44,275 bases of DNA from Firm-13 sp964617375 (GCA_964617375.1 CAZTXQ010000023.1:1-44275), one strand, 5' to 3'; counted from the first letter of the stretch, positions 8,674 through 17,162 are shown. Made by a program: numbers and translations. Notes: a model not told the origin generated them from the letters alone.

Positions 8674-8698
8674 TTTTTCCGGCGACAGACCGGAAAAA
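8674..8698 (+). promoter_or_regulatory. Leader hairpin abutting the cohesin gene RBS
   Basis: TTTTTCCGG (8674-8682) and CCGGAAAAA (8690-8698) form a perfect 9-bp stem with a 7-base loop. It sits between the predicted transcription start and the AGGGAGGA ribosome binding site that starts at the stem's last bases. There is no T tract after it on the plus strand. It could shield the RBS or stabilise the 5' end. Confidence 0.55.
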
Positions 8699-8709
8699 GG
8701 GAGGATCAG

Positions 8710-10179
8710 ATGAGAAGATTCCGCTTTTTGGCAGCCGTACTGACGGCCGCCGTTCTTATACCCGTTCTTTTCGGTGCCGGAGTGAGCGCAGCCGGTACGC
8801 TTGAGGTCAGCCTGTCGGCCGCGGCCGATCCGGTCAAAGCGGGCGATACGGTCGCCGTCAACGTGAACTTAGGCAATTTCCCGAATCTTACAAGATTCGG
8901 CCCGATTGAAGTCCAGTTCGACCCTTCCTATGTTTCTTTCTCGGGATCAGACAGAGGCGGCTCGATGCCATCGACCTTCGCGATCAACTATACCCCGACG
9001 ACAAGCGTGATTACGATAGCGGGCGTGGATCAGACCGTTGAGAATCAGCTGGCGGCCAATCAGACGGCTCCCACAGTCGACGAAGCCGGCAATCCCATTG
9101 CGCCGCCTGCCGATCCGAGCATGCACTCTGATTCGCCGGTTACCATATGTACTCTGTATTTTAAGGTGATTGATACTGCACCGACCGGTGATGCGCGTTT
9201 CTGGCTCGGCAATCTGGGTGGTTTCAAGGACAATACCGGAGCACAGGTGACAGCTACAGTGGGAAATACCGTCACGGTGCCGGTCACAAGCCTTCTGTCG
9301 GCGGATGCGTCTCTTGCGTCGCTTTCCATTGACGGCGTGAAGCTTTCTCCCGATTTTTCGCCTTCCGTATTCAGCTATACCGCAAATGTCGACCGAAGTG
9401 TGACGAGTGTGTCCGTGAAAGCCGCAGCCGCTGATTTGAAGTCGCAGGTGACCGTTACGGGATACGATAATCTTCTCGTCGGCGAAAACAGTGTTGTGGT
9501 TAAAGTCGAAGCCGAGGACGGGAAAACCGCCGTCGAGTATGTAATCACAATAACCCGTGCCGAGAATTTCGTACCGGACGGAGCGACGATTACGGACACC
9601 GCGGGGAAGGTGTATACGTTTGCCGAGCTTCCGCAGTCGCTTACTCTTCCGGCCGGATTTGTGCAGGAAACGAGAATTCTCGGCACTCTGACGGTTCCGG
9701 TCTTTGCGGGACAGGGAATGAAGAGCATACTTCTATACCTGCAGGATCAGGATCTTGCGCCGGCTCTTTACATCTATAACCCCGATACGGGCGAGATTCA
9801 CCCCTTCGATGCCGCCATAACCCTCTTTCGTTCCGCAGAGATGCTTGTGATTACGGAGGTTGCGTCAGACGTAAAGATTCCGGAAGGCTTCACCGAAACT
9901 TCCGTAATGATCGGCGATGTTAAGACGATCGGATATGCGTCGAAGGACGGGAAGACTATGCTGATCTACCTTACCGACGAGGACGGGACAAGCCATTTCT
10001 ATATCATCGATTCCGTAAAAGGCGATTATATTCCGTATATTGCACCGGCCAAGGCTGCCAATTTCCTGATACCATTCGTGATTACCGCGGTTATATCGGT
10101 TGCAGAGTTGTTCATGATTGTCTATATTATTTATCAGGTACGGCAAAGAAACCGGCCGAAGGAAGTGAGACACGTCTGA
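8710..10179 (+). CDS. Membrane-anchored cohesin-like and cadherin-like surface protein
   Basis: A 489-residue exported protein. Residues 1-28 are a signal peptide ending near VSAAG. About 30-165 resemble a cohesin domain (DPVKAGDTVAVNVNL, FGPIEVQFDPSYVSF, the usual strand pattern). About 200-285 are a cadherin-like beta-sandwich (LASLSIDG, LSPDFSPSVFSYTANV, VVVKVEAEDG...YVITITR). About 295-445 are unassigned beta-rich sequence. Residues about 452-476 are a transmembrane helix with a short basic cytoplasmic tail. Cohesins normally bind dockerins in cellulosome-type assemblies, but no dockerin is visible in the window, so a structural or non-cellulosomal role is equally likely. The gene opens an operon with gtrA-like, folC and a TPR-like gene, and is followed after a single base by the next ATG. 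Confidence 0.8.
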   Translation: MRRFRFLAAVLTAAVLIPVLFGAGVSAAGTLEVSLSAAADPVKAGDTVAVNVNLGNFPNLTRFGPIEVQFDPSYVSFSGSDRGGSMPSTFAINYTPTTSVITIAGVDQTVENQLAANQTAPTVDEAGNPIAPPADPSMHSDSPVTICTLYFKVIDTAPTGDARFWLGNLGGFKDNTGAQVTATVGNTVTVPVTSLLSADASLASLSIDGVKLSPDFSPSVFSYTANVDRSVTSVSVKAAAADLKSQVTVTGYDNLLVGENSVVVKVEAEDGKTAVEYVITITRAENFVPDGATITDTAGKVYTFAELPQSLTLPAGFVQETRILGTLTVPVFAGQGMKSILLYLQDQDLAPALYIYNPDTGEIHPFDAAITLFRSAEMLVITEVASDVKIPEGFTETSVMIGDVKTIGYASKDGKTMLIYLTDEDGTSHFYIIDSVKGDYIPYIAPAKAANFLIPFVITAVISVAELFMIVYIIYQVRQRNRPKEVRHV

Positions 10180-10180
10180 T

Positions 10181-10735
10181 ATGGATATAAAAGCCTTAAT
10201 CAAGGGCGACAGTTCTCTGTCGGCCGCACAGAAAAGAACCCGTGAGATCTTTCTTTACCTCGTATTCGGCGTTCTTACCACTGTGGTAAACCTGATCTCG
10301 TTTACTGTGTTCGATTCTATTTTTGGCGGAAAGAGTAACATAAACCACGATGTTCTCTTAGCGATCAACAACACGGTTGCCTGGATACTTGCTGTTCTTT
10401 TTGCCTTTGTGACAAACCGCACGCTTGTTTTTGCCTCCAAGAGTCCGTTCTTCAAGGAGATGCTGAGCTTTTTTGCATCGCGCGTCGTCACTTTACTCGT
10501 ATTTGAGCTTGGAACCATGGAGCTGCTTGTCCTCTTGTTTGAGCAAGGCTTCGGGCTGTCAAGGTATTCGATTTGGGCGATAGGGCCTTTTGACTTTAAG
10601 TACTTATATATCTGGAAAATTTTAAATTCCGTATTTGTCGTGATCGGAAATTATGTCCTGAGCAAGCTGTTTGTGTTTCGCGGAGCGAAATCCGCGGAAA
10701 AGAAAACAGACGGGGAGAGTGGCAAAGACGCATAA
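10181..10735 (+). CDS. GtrA-family polytopic membrane protein
   Basis: A 184-residue protein with four hydrophobic segments (about 25-45, 60-80, 90-115 and 140-165). It shows the GtrA family signature: FLYLVFGVLTTVVN in the first helix, a conserved NTVAWILAVLFAFVTNR segment after the second, and FKYLYIWKILNSVFVVIGNYVLSKLFVF at the end. GtrA proteins are thought to help move or present polyprenyl-linked sugars during decoration of cell-surface glycans. It starts 1 base after the cohesin-like gene stop, so translation is probably coupled. Its 3' end overlaps the folC start. The link to the upstream surface protein suggests a job in envelope glycosylation, but this is inference. Confidence 0.85.
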   Translation: MDIKALIKGDSSLSAAQKRTREIFLYLVFGVLTTVVNLISFTVFDSIFGGKSNINHDVLLAINNTVAWILAVLFAFVTNRTLVFASKSPFFKEMLSFFASRVVTLLVFELGTMELLVLLFEQGFGLSRYSIWAIGPFDFKYLYIWKILNSVFVVIGNYVLSKLFVFRGAKSAEKKTDGESGKDA

Positions 10736-12149
10736 GAGTATCCCGCAAGTACCCGAATTCCTGCTCTCATCTCAGCGTTTCGGCATTCATCTCGGTCTCG
10801 GCCGGATGGAGAGTCTGATGCGCCGCCTCGGCAATCCAGAGGACCGTCTTCGGTGTATACACGTTGCCGGAACCAATGGCAAGGGTTCCGTGACCACCTA
10901 TATCGCTTCCTCGCTGGCTTCGGACGGACACCGGACCGGCGTATATACGTCGCCGTTTCTCGAGCGTTTTTCCGAAAGGATCCGGTTTCTGGACGGCAGG
11001 GATTCGGTCCGCAGGATGCTGTCGGACGACTCGGAAGGCGAAATCCCGGAAGAGGCTCTGTTCCGGTTGTCCGGACGGGTCGAGTCCGCGGTTCATGATA
11101 TGCTCGAAAACGGGGAAGAACACCCGACGGAATTCGAACTGGTTACCGCCGTCGCCTTCCTTTATTTCTCTGAGCAGAAGTGTGATTACGTCGTTCTGGA
11201 AACAGGCCTTGGCGGCCGTCTTGACTCGACGAACATCATCAGAAACCCCGTTTGCTCTGTGATTACCGCTCTCGGATTTGACCATACAGACCGTATCGGC
11301 CATACGATGACCGAAATTGCGCGCGAAAAGGCAGGGATCATAAAGCCCGGGTCCCCGGTCTTTCTCTATTCGCCAAACGATACCGATCTCTCCGAGAGAG
11401 ATGCCGAAGCAGCAGCCGCGGTCATGCGGGAAGCATGTGACCGGAACGGATCGATGCTCACCGTCGTGTCATCGGAGGATGTGAGGGTAATGTCTTCCTC
11501 AGCGGACGGGCAGACCTTTGTCGCATCCTTTTTCCCGGATGAGCTGAGAATCCGCCTTCTGGGTATGTATCAGACGACAAATGCGGCACTGGCGGTCAGG
11601 GCGCTGAAGGGAATTGTCTCTGATGCCGGTATCCGGGAAGGCCTTGAGAACACCGTCTGGAAGGGAAGAATGGAGATCCTGGGGAAGAACCCGCTCATTC
11701 TTCTGGACGGCGGGCACAACCCGCAGGGCGCCCTGTCCTTCCGAAGTTCCGTCGATCAGCTTTTCGCGGACGACTTCATCAACCATCCGCCGAGACTGAT
11801 TCTCGGCGTTATGGCGGATAAGGATTATGCCGGAATTCTTGCGGTTCTCTTCAAAGACCTTCCGTATCGATATTGTGAAATCGTCTGCGTGACGCCGGAT
11901 AATCCGCGAGCCTTGACGGCACAGGCACTCAAAGGCTTCATCACGGAACATTATAGGGGCGAGGATTTGTTTTACAAGAATCCTGCGGATATGTATAATG
12001 GGCAAGATAAGATTTTAACCTGCGACAATGCCGTTCAGGCTTGCAGCGAGGCGATTGCCTTATCCGTATCGGACGGTGCACCGATTCTGTGCATGGGTTC
12101 GCTGTATCTCGCCGGCGAAGTGCGAAGTACGCTTCTAAACAGGCTGTAA
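10719..12149 (+). CDS. folC: Bifunctional folylpolyglutamate/dihydrofolate synthase
   Basis: A 476-residue ATP-dependent Mur-ligase-like enzyme that adds glutamate to folates (and to dihydropteroate if bifunctional). Motifs: conserved start FGIHLGLGRMESLMRRLGNP, P-loop GTNGKGS (51-57), ETGLGGRLDSTN, the folylpolyglutamate loop FDHTDRIG and the C-terminal LLDGGHNP. I place the start at GTG 10719, which keeps the conserved N-terminus and overlaps gtrA by 17 bases; a TTG at 10671 would add 16 unconserved residues and a longer overlap. No strong SD precedes either, consistent with translational coupling. A folate enzyme inside an envelope operon is unusual and may simply reflect gene packing. Confidence 0.93.
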   Translation: MAKTHKSIPQVPEFLLSSQRFGIHLGLGRMESLMRRLGNPEDRLRCIHVAGTNGKGSVTTYIASSLASDGHRTGVYTSPFLERFSERIRFLDGRDSVRRMLSDDSEGEIPEEALFRLSGRVESAVHDMLENGEEHPTEFELVTAVAFLYFSEQKCDYVVLETGLGGRLDSTNIIRNPVCSVITALGFDHTDRIGHTMTEIAREKAGIIKPGSPVFLYSPNDTDLSERDAEAAAAVMREACDRNGSMLTVVSSEDVRVMSSSADGQTFVASFFPDELRIRLLGMYQTTNAALAVRALKGIVSDAGIREGLENTVWKGRMEILGKNPLILLDGGHNPQGALSFRSSVDQLFADDFINHPPRLILGVMADKDYAGILAVLFKDLPYRYCEIVCVTPDNPRALTAQALKGFITEHYRGEDLFYKNPADMYNGQDKILTCDNAVQACSEAIALSVSDGAPILCMGSLYLAGEVRSTLLNRL

Positions 12150-12162
12150 GGAGATAAGATTT

Positions 12163-13221
12163 ATGGATTGGCGCGAGGCCGCAGAATCCTTCCCGCTTCT
12201 TGAAGCAAAGGATTTAAGCCGTCTTAATTTATCAAAGGAAGAGCAGGAATACGTGCTGGTCCTTTTTAACCGTGCCGTTTTAAATGCCAGATCCGACGGC
12301 AGCGACATTGCGTTGATTGCTTTAAAAAAGCTCCTTACCGAATATCCGGCCTGGGGAGAAGCCGCGCTTCTTTTTGGAATCTGCCTGGCGATTGACGGCA
12401 AGTACAAGAGAGCGGGCGCAAGTTTCGAACATGCGCTTTCCGCAGGTCTCATAACCGAGCAGCTTACTTATCTCGCTCAGATCGGAAGCCGCGAAGCCGC
12501 GGGTGACTACGCGAAGAACAAACGCAAGACTGTCGAACTGGAAGACGGCAAGAAGAGTTTTCTTTCGACCATCTTACCGCCCAGGAACAAGCGCTCCATT
12601 TTTAAAGAAATCGATACCGAGGAGAGGGGCCACATGCAGGCGCCGATCCTGACCCGTGCGTCGCGTTCGCCGGGGAAAGCGATGCTTGCCTCCGACAGGG
12701 AACGGCGGGATGTACTGATGCAGGCGAATGCGGGCGGTGACGCTTCTGACGAAGAAATCGACGTGACGATACCGAAGACTCCGGCCGAGAAGATGCGGAT
12801 TACCGCGATTGTATTAGGAAGCGTCGTGGGCGCGCTGGGACTCGGGTTTCTGATTTGGTTCTTTGTCATACCCGGGATATATACGATGAATGAGAATCAA
12901 CGGTCGGCCGGGCAGCTCCGATACCTTGTTGCCGCTTTGGAAGCAAACCAAAGTGATCCGGAAGTTGAGAAGATTCTCTCCGATTACAAAGCAGCATTCG
13001 CGGCACAGGACAGCGGTGCACAGACGACACCTGCCGCTGCAAACGGCGCAGCATCCGAAGAGACGACAGATACCATGACTTCGACAGCAACCCCGGCAGC
13101 GGCGGCTGCGACTCCATCGGCGGGAAGCGGCCTCACACCGACCGGAACGGATAACGCTCCGACCGGTACAGACAGTCCCGAAACGACTGCTGCGGCAGGA
13201 AGCGCAAGTCCGACCCCTTAA
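12163..13221 (+). CDS. Single-pass membrane protein with TPR-like N-terminus and Thr/Ala/Pro-rich tail
   Basis: A 352-residue protein I cannot assign to a named family. Residues about 30-120 are helical with a TPR-like look (VLVLFNRAVLNARS, WGEAALLFGICLAIDGKYKRAGASFEHAL). About 120-210 are charged and probably disordered. Residues 213-237 form one transmembrane helix. About 240-282 form another short helical stretch with a coiled-coil-like pattern. Residues 283-352 are low complexity, rich in Thr, Ala, Pro and Gly, as in wall-spanning linkers. With the charged side in, the TPR part would be cytoplasmic and the tail outside. AAGGAGAT precedes ATG, 13 bases after folC, and a hairpin follows the gene, so it closes the operon that starts at 8656. 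Confidence 0.8.
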   Translation: MDWREAAESFPLLEAKDLSRLNLSKEEQEYVLVLFNRAVLNARSDGSDIALIALKKLLTEYPAWGEAALLFGICLAIDGKYKRAGASFEHALSAGLITEQLTYLAQIGSREAAGDYAKNKRKTVELEDGKKSFLSTILPPRNKRSIFKEIDTEERGHMQAPILTRASRSPGKAMLASDRERRDVLMQANAGGDASDEEIDVTIPKTPAEKMRITAIVLGSVVGALGLGFLIWFFVIPGIYTMNENQRSAGQLRYLVAALEANQSDPEVEKILSDYKAAFAAQDSGAQTTPAAANGAASEETTDTMTSTATPAAAAATPSAGSGLTPTGTDNAPTGTDSPETTAAAGSASPTP

Positions 13222-13231
13222 GCCCATTAGA

Positions 13232-13258
13232 GCGCGCTTCTTCGATGAAGCGCGCTTG
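13232..13258 (+). terminator. Hairpin terminator at the end of the envelope operon
   Basis: GCGCGCTTC (13232-13240) pairs perfectly with GAAGCGCGC (13247-13255) across a 6-base loop. The T tract is short (TTGT), so termination may be partial. Confidence 0.6.
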
Positions 13259-13316
13259 TACGGATAACAGCAAACAGCATCGGTATAAGCCCAGATGTCA
13301 AATCAGGAGGAGAAAC

Positions 13317-14822
13317 ATGAAATATGTAAGCACACGCGGAACAAACTACGGGTATTCGTCAGCGGAGGCCATCAAACAGGGTATTGCTCCCGACGGTGGG
13401 CTTTTTGTTCCGGAATCCGTTCCGAAGCTCGGGAAAGACGATTTCCTTAGGATGGCAGGGCAGTCCTATGTGGATACGGCAGCCGATGTATTATCGCTGT
13501 TCCTCGATGATTACTCGCATGCCGAGCTGAAGGATTACTGCGCGAGAGCGTACGACGAGACCAAATTCGGCCCCGAGCCGGCGCCGCTGGTTCAACTGAA
13601 CAAATACAATGAGCGCGAGTACATTCTTGAACTCTGGCACGGACCGACCGCGGCCTTCAAGGATATGGCGCTGCAGCTTCTTCCCTATCTGATGACGGGG
13701 GCGATTGCCAAGACCGGAGAGAAGAGAAAGATCTGCATCCTGACCGCCACATCGGGAGATACCGGCAAAGCGGCTCTGGAAGGCTTTAAAGACGTTCCGG
13801 GTACCGAAGTCGTGGTCTTTTACCCCTCGGCCGGCGTATCGGAAGCACAGCGCCTCCAGATGGTCACAACGGAAGGCTCCAATGTGCATGTCGTTGCGGT
13901 AAACGGATGCTTTGACGACACGCAGACCGGCGTCAAGAAGATTTTCGCGGACACAGAGCTCGAAAAAGAGCTGAAGGAGAATGGCGTTCTTCTTTCTTCC
14001 GCCAACTCGATCAACTGGGGGAGACTTGTTCCGCAGGTAGCTTATTACGTGGCTTCGTACGCCGCGCTGATCCGGATGGAGAAAATCGAAGTCGGAGAAC
14101 CCGTCAATATCGTTGTCCCGACCGGCAATTTCGGCAATATACTCGCCGCCTGGTATGCGATGAAGATGGGTGTTCCGATGAACAAGCTGATCTGTGCCTC
14201 CAACAGAAACAAGGTGCTTTCAGACTTCTTCCGGAGCGGGGTCTATGACAGAAACCGTGAATTCTTTAAGACCAACTCTCCGTCAATGGACATCCTCATT
14301 TCTTCGAACCTGGAGAGGCTTCTTTTCGAGCTGACAGGAAAGAACGGAGAAAAAGTCAATGAATGGATGAATGAGCTTGCCGGGAAGGGCTCCTATACGG
14401 TAGACGCGAATACACTCCGCGCCATGCAGAGCGTTTTTGTCGGAGGATTTGCCGACGAGACCGGTATTCTGAAGACGATCCGCGAGATCTATGACCGCTG
14501 TGACCATATTGTTGATACACATACCGCCGTGGGCTTCAATGTATACGGCCGTTATTATCACCGTTCGGCGGATGAGACCAAGACAATTTTTGTCTCGACG
14601 GCCAGTCCTTTCAAATTTGCCGATTCCGTCATGGATGCGATCTTCGGAAACGGTTACAGCAAGGGAAGATCCTCCGAGGTTATTATCCGTGAGCTTTCCG
14701 AAGAAAGCTCGCTGACGGTTCCGGAAGGACTCAGCAATCTGGGCGAAAAACCGGTACTTCACAGCGCGGTTATCGAGAAAGAGCAGATGAAAGATCAGGT
14801 CTTATCCATTCTGCTAAAATAA
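13317..14822 (+). CDS. thrC: Threonine synthase
   Basis: A 501-residue PLP enzyme that converts O-phosphohomoserine to threonine, the last step of threonine synthesis. It has the long-form layout: N-terminal YVSTRGTNYGYSSAEAIKQGIAPDGGLFVPE, the PLP lysine in HGPTAAFKDMAL (K115), TATSGDTGKAALEGF, and VPTGNFGNILAAWYA for phosphate binding. The start is ATG 13317, preceded by AGGAGGAG (13305-13312); in-frame codons upstream back to 13245 lie within the terminator region and are not conserved. It appears monocistronic: terminators lie on both sides and the next gene is convergent. No T-box or threonine leader peptide was recognised upstream. Confidence 0.96.
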   Translation: MKYVSTRGTNYGYSSAEAIKQGIAPDGGLFVPESVPKLGKDDFLRMAGQSYVDTAADVLSLFLDDYSHAELKDYCARAYDETKFGPEPAPLVQLNKYNEREYILELWHGPTAAFKDMALQLLPYLMTGAIAKTGEKRKICILTATSGDTGKAALEGFKDVPGTEVVVFYPSAGVSEAQRLQMVTTEGSNVHVVAVNGCFDDTQTGVKKIFADTELEKELKENGVLLSSANSINWGRLVPQVAYYVASYAALIRMEKIEVGEPVNIVVPTGNFGNILAAWYAMKMGVPMNKLICASNRNKVLSDFFRSGVYDRNREFFKTNSPSMDILISSNLERLLFELTGKNGEKVNEWMNELAGKGSYTVDANTLRAMQSVFVGGFADETGILKTIREIYDRCDHIVDTHTAVGFNVYGRYYHRSADETKTIFVSTASPFKFADSVMDAIFGNGYSKGRSSEVIIRELSEESSLTVPEGLSNLGEKPVLHSAVIEKEQMKDQVLSILLK

Positions 14823-14823
14823 A

Positions 14824-14858
14824 CAGTCAATACAAATAAAGGAATCAGTCAATACAAA
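14824..14858. repeat. Two copies of a 13-bp direct repeat after thrC
   Basis: CAGTCAATACAAA occurs at 14824-14836 and again at 14846-14858, a period of 22 bases, immediately downstream of the thrC stop codon and up to the terminator stem. Probably a local duplication. Confidence 0.6.
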
Positions 14859-14860
14859 AA

Positions 14861-14894
14861 ACGCCCCGTATCTTTTGCTTAAGATACGGGGCGT
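14861..14894 (-). terminator. Bidirectional terminator between thrC and the PadR gene
   Basis: A 14-bp perfect stem (14861-14874 with 14881-14894) with a 6-base loop. On the minus strand it is followed by a run of six T residues, making it a strong end for the PadR gene. On the plus strand the tail (TCGTT) is weaker, but the stem can serve thrC too. Confidence 0.9.
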
Positions 14895-14940
14895 TCGTTA
14901 TGTCTGACTGCTTACCTGTCATGCATTCGTAAACGGATGC

Positions 14941-15297
14941 TTACCCTTTGATAATCAGCGAAATGCCCTTGTTGAGCTCGCTGAAGTCTTCCTTAAGGGA
15001 CACAAGATACGCCTTTCCGGTATCGGTAATGGAATAGTACCTTCTGAGACGGTTGTCTTCGGAAATCTTCTTCTCGAATTCTTCGATGTAACCGAACTTC
15101 ATCAGCCTGTAAATTGCGGGATAAAGAGTCGCTACCTTATAAAGACCCTTGCTGCGGCTCTCAAAAGACTGAATCAACTGATATACATACATGGGACTCT
15201 CAGAAAGAAGATGAAGAATCAGCATCTCAACCGTTGCCTTCTTGTAGTTCTCGCGCATACCTTCAGGTGTTCCGCTTCTTGTCATGTTCTCTTGCAT
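14941..15297 (-). CDS. PadR-family transcriptional regulator
   Basis: A 118-residue winged-helix regulator. The PadR core is clear: ATVEMLILHLLSESPMYVYQLIQSFESRS followed by ATLYPAIYRLMKFGYIEEF as recognition helix and wing, then RRYYSITDTGKAYL. The C-terminal helix (about 95-115) would dimerise. I choose ATG at 15297: AGAGAGGTGAG lies 6-8 bases upstream, and the possible extension to 15396 overlaps the promoter. PadR proteins usually repress themselves and nearby efflux or envelope genes on sensing small molecules. No obvious target gene adjoins it, so it may only regulate itself locally or act elsewhere. Confidence 0.9.
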   Translation of the reverse strand: MQENMTRSGTPEGMRENYKKATVEMLILHLLSESPMYVYQLIQSFESRSKGLYKVATLYPAIYRLMKFGYIEEFEKKISEDNRLRRYYSITDTGKAYLVSLKEDFSELNKGISLIIKG

Positions 15298-15351
15298 ATT
15301 TCTCACCTCTCTAATAAAAATGATAAGAAAATAACCAATAATTCCAATTTC

Positions 15352-15360
15352 ATTGTACCA
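15352..15360 (-). promoter_or_regulatory. Extended -10 promoter of the PadR gene
   Basis: On the minus strand TGGTACAAT fits the extended -10 pattern, with TTGTAG (15377-15382) as a possible -35 at a 19-base spacing. It lies about 55 bases before the start codon. Confidence 0.5.
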
Positions 15361-15386
15361 AACTTTCAGCATTAGTCTACAAGTTA

Positions 15387-15412
15387 TACTCAACAATTTA
15401 GTTTATTGAGTA
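15387..15412. promoter_or_regulatory. Inverted repeat upstream of the PadR promoter (candidate operator)
   Basis: TACTCAA (15387-15393) and TTGAGTA (15406-15412) form perfect 7-bp arms separated by 12 bases, next to the candidate -35 of the PadR gene in a distinctly AT-rich stretch (about 15300-15480) where I see no gene. Such spacing fits a dimeric regulator site, possibly PadR itself. Confidence 0.5.
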
Positions 15413-15499
15413 AGAAATATATGAATTTTTTGTGTCGTTTGAAAAGCTATATTCAAATATGTTCTAAAAAGGTAATACAGTCGCAGCTAATTTGTGATA

Positions 15500-15535
15500 A
15501 TCAAAAAAAGACGGGCATTGAAAACGCCTGTCTTT
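15500..15535 (-). terminator. Rho-independent terminator of prfC
   Basis: On the minus strand a 10-bp stem (15535-15526 with 15516-15507, one G-T pair) with a 9-base loop runs into a long T tract ending near 15503. It lies just past the prfC stop codon. Confidence 0.85.
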
Positions 15536-15557
15536 GAAGATGAAAACGACTGTTTTA

Positions 15558-17162
15558 TCAGGCGTGAATTTCTTCGAGAGAGAGTCCGGGATTGCGCTCA
15601 AGAGCCCACGATATACCCCATTCGGACTCGAAAAGAATCACGGGTGCTTCGTCTTTATCAAGGACGAGAAGAGAGGTTGACGTAATGGTGATCTTCCTCA
15701 AATCGATCGGATTGGACGGATCCTTCTGCACGGCCCACCTTGCGTGCCGGTAGCTTAAGTTGGTCCGCAGCAAGTCGACCCCGTACTCGTTCTTAAGACG
15801 ATGTTCGAGGACTTCAAACTGCAGAACACCGACGACACCCATGATGTAGGTCTCGGTTCCGATATCGGGCTGCTTGTAAAGTTGAATCGCACCCTCTTCG
15901 GAAAGTTGGTCGACGCCTTTCAGGAACTGCTTGCGTTTCATGGAATCAAGCGGCATAACTTTCGCGAAAAATTCGGGCGGGAAGACCGGGATGCCTTCAA
16001 ACTGAAACGAACCGGAGGATGTTAGCGTATCTCCGATCCGGAATATACCGGGATCGAAAACGCCGATGATATCTCCGGCATATGCTTCCTCGACAATCGT
16101 TCTGTCCTGTGCCATAAACTGCTGCGGCTGCGCGAGCGTAATCTTCTTGTCGGCGCGTACGTGCTTAACCGTCATGGACTTCTCGAATTTGCCGGAACAG
16201 ATGCGCATAAAGGCCATGCGGTCTCTGTGGTTCGGGTCCATATTGGCCTGAATCTTGAATACAAAACCGGAAAAGAAATCATCGTACGGTGATATGATGC
16301 CCTTGTCCGTATGCCGTGCGACCGGTGCGGGTGCCATGGCCAGGAAACTCTTTAGAAACGGTTCCACAGCGAAGTTCGTTATCGCAGATCCGAAGAATAC
16401 AGGGGTCAGCTCGCCATTCAGGACTTTCTCCAAGTCGAACGGATCTCCCGCCATATCGAGCAGATCGATATCGGCGCGCAGCGCATCGTAATAATGTGCT
16501 CCGATCTTCTGCTTTAAGTCGTCGTCATGAGAGCCTGCGGAGCTCATGGCTACCACGCTCGCTCCGTGGTCGCCGCTTGATGTATCAAAGAGCAAGACGC
16601 GGTCGTCCGCTCGGCTATAGACACCTTTAAAGTCGCCGTCCGTTCCGATCGGCCAGTTCATCGGCGTTGAGCGGATTCCGAGTACCTTTTCAAGTTCGTC
16701 GATCAGGTCAAAAGGATTCTTTGCAGCACGGTCCATCTTGTTGATGAACGTGAAAATCGGAATACCGCGCTTGCGGCAGACGGTGAACAGCTTGATCGTC
16801 TGTGCCTCGACGCCCTTGGCACCGTCGAGAAGCATGACGGCGGCGTCCGCGGCGCAGAGCGTCCGGTAAGTGTCTTCCGAGAAGTCCTGGTGCCCGGGGG
16901 TGTCGAGGATGTTGATGCAGTAATTGTCATATTCGAATTGCATAACGGAAGAGGTAACGGAAATTCCGCGCTGCTTCTCGATCTCCATCCAGTCGGAAGT
17001 GGCATGGCGGGACGCTTTTCGCGCTTTGACGGAACCGGCCATATGAATGGCACCGCCGTAAAGGAGTAGCTTCTCGGTCATGGTCGTCTTGCCGGCGTCC
17101 GGGTGCGATATAATGGCAAAGGTCCGTCTTCTGTCTATTTCTTTCTTGATAGCGTTGTCCAT
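15558..17162 (-). CDS. prfC: Peptide chain release factor 3 (RF3, translational GTPase)
   Basis: A 534-residue GTPase that recycles RF1/RF2 from the ribosome after peptide release. Visible G motifs: SHPDAGKTT (19-27), the switch region EKQRGISVTSS, DTPGHQDF (86-93) and NKMD (140-143). These are followed by the RF3-specific domain II and C-terminal domain (FFGSAITNFAVEPFLKSFL; SYRHARWAV). The length matches the family (about 525-535). AGGAGAA lies about 9 bases upstream of the ATG at 17162. The leader contains a 16-bp perfect palindrome. It is transcribed alone, divergently from the NYN-malQ-glpK unit. Confidence 0.96.
   Translation of the reverse strand: MDNAIKKEIDRRRTFAIISHPDAGKTTMTEKLLLYGGAIHMAGSVKARKASRHATSDWMEIEKQRGISVTSSVMQFEYDNYCINILDTPGHQDFSEDTYRTLCAADAAVMLLDGAKGVEAQTIKLFTVCRKRGIPIFTFINKMDRAAKNPFDLIDELEKVLGIRSTPMNWPIGTDGDFKGVYSRADDRVLLFDTSSGDHGASVVAMSSAGSHDDDLKQKIGAHYYDALRADIDLLDMAGDPFDLEKVLNGELTPVFFGSAITNFAVEPFLKSFLAMAPAPVARHTDKGIISPYDDFFSGFVFKIQANMDPNHRDRMAFMRICSGKFEKSMTVKHVRADKKITLAQPQQFMAQDRTIVEEAYAGDIIGVFDPGIFRIGDTLTSSGSFQFEGIPVFPPEFFAKVMPLDSMKRKQFLKGVDQLSEEGAIQLYKQPDIGTETYIMGVVGVLQFEVLEHRLKNEYGVDLLRTNLSYRHARWAVQKDPSNPIDLRKITITSTSLLVLDKDEAPVILFESEWGISWALERNPGLSLEEIHA

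Noticed and set aside
8710..10179. Cellulosome scaffoldin
   Set aside because: Only one cohesin-like domain, no carbohydrate-binding module and no dockerin in the window; membrane anchoring by a C-terminal helix fits a surface protein better.
13222..13316. T-box or threonine leader peptide before thrC
   Set aside because: Only 95 bases separate the genes, occupied by a terminator-like hairpin; no specifier stem or T-box sequence seen.
14824..14858. CRISPR or transposon end
   Set aside because: Only two 13-bp copies with no spacer regularity, no target duplication and no cas or transposase gene.
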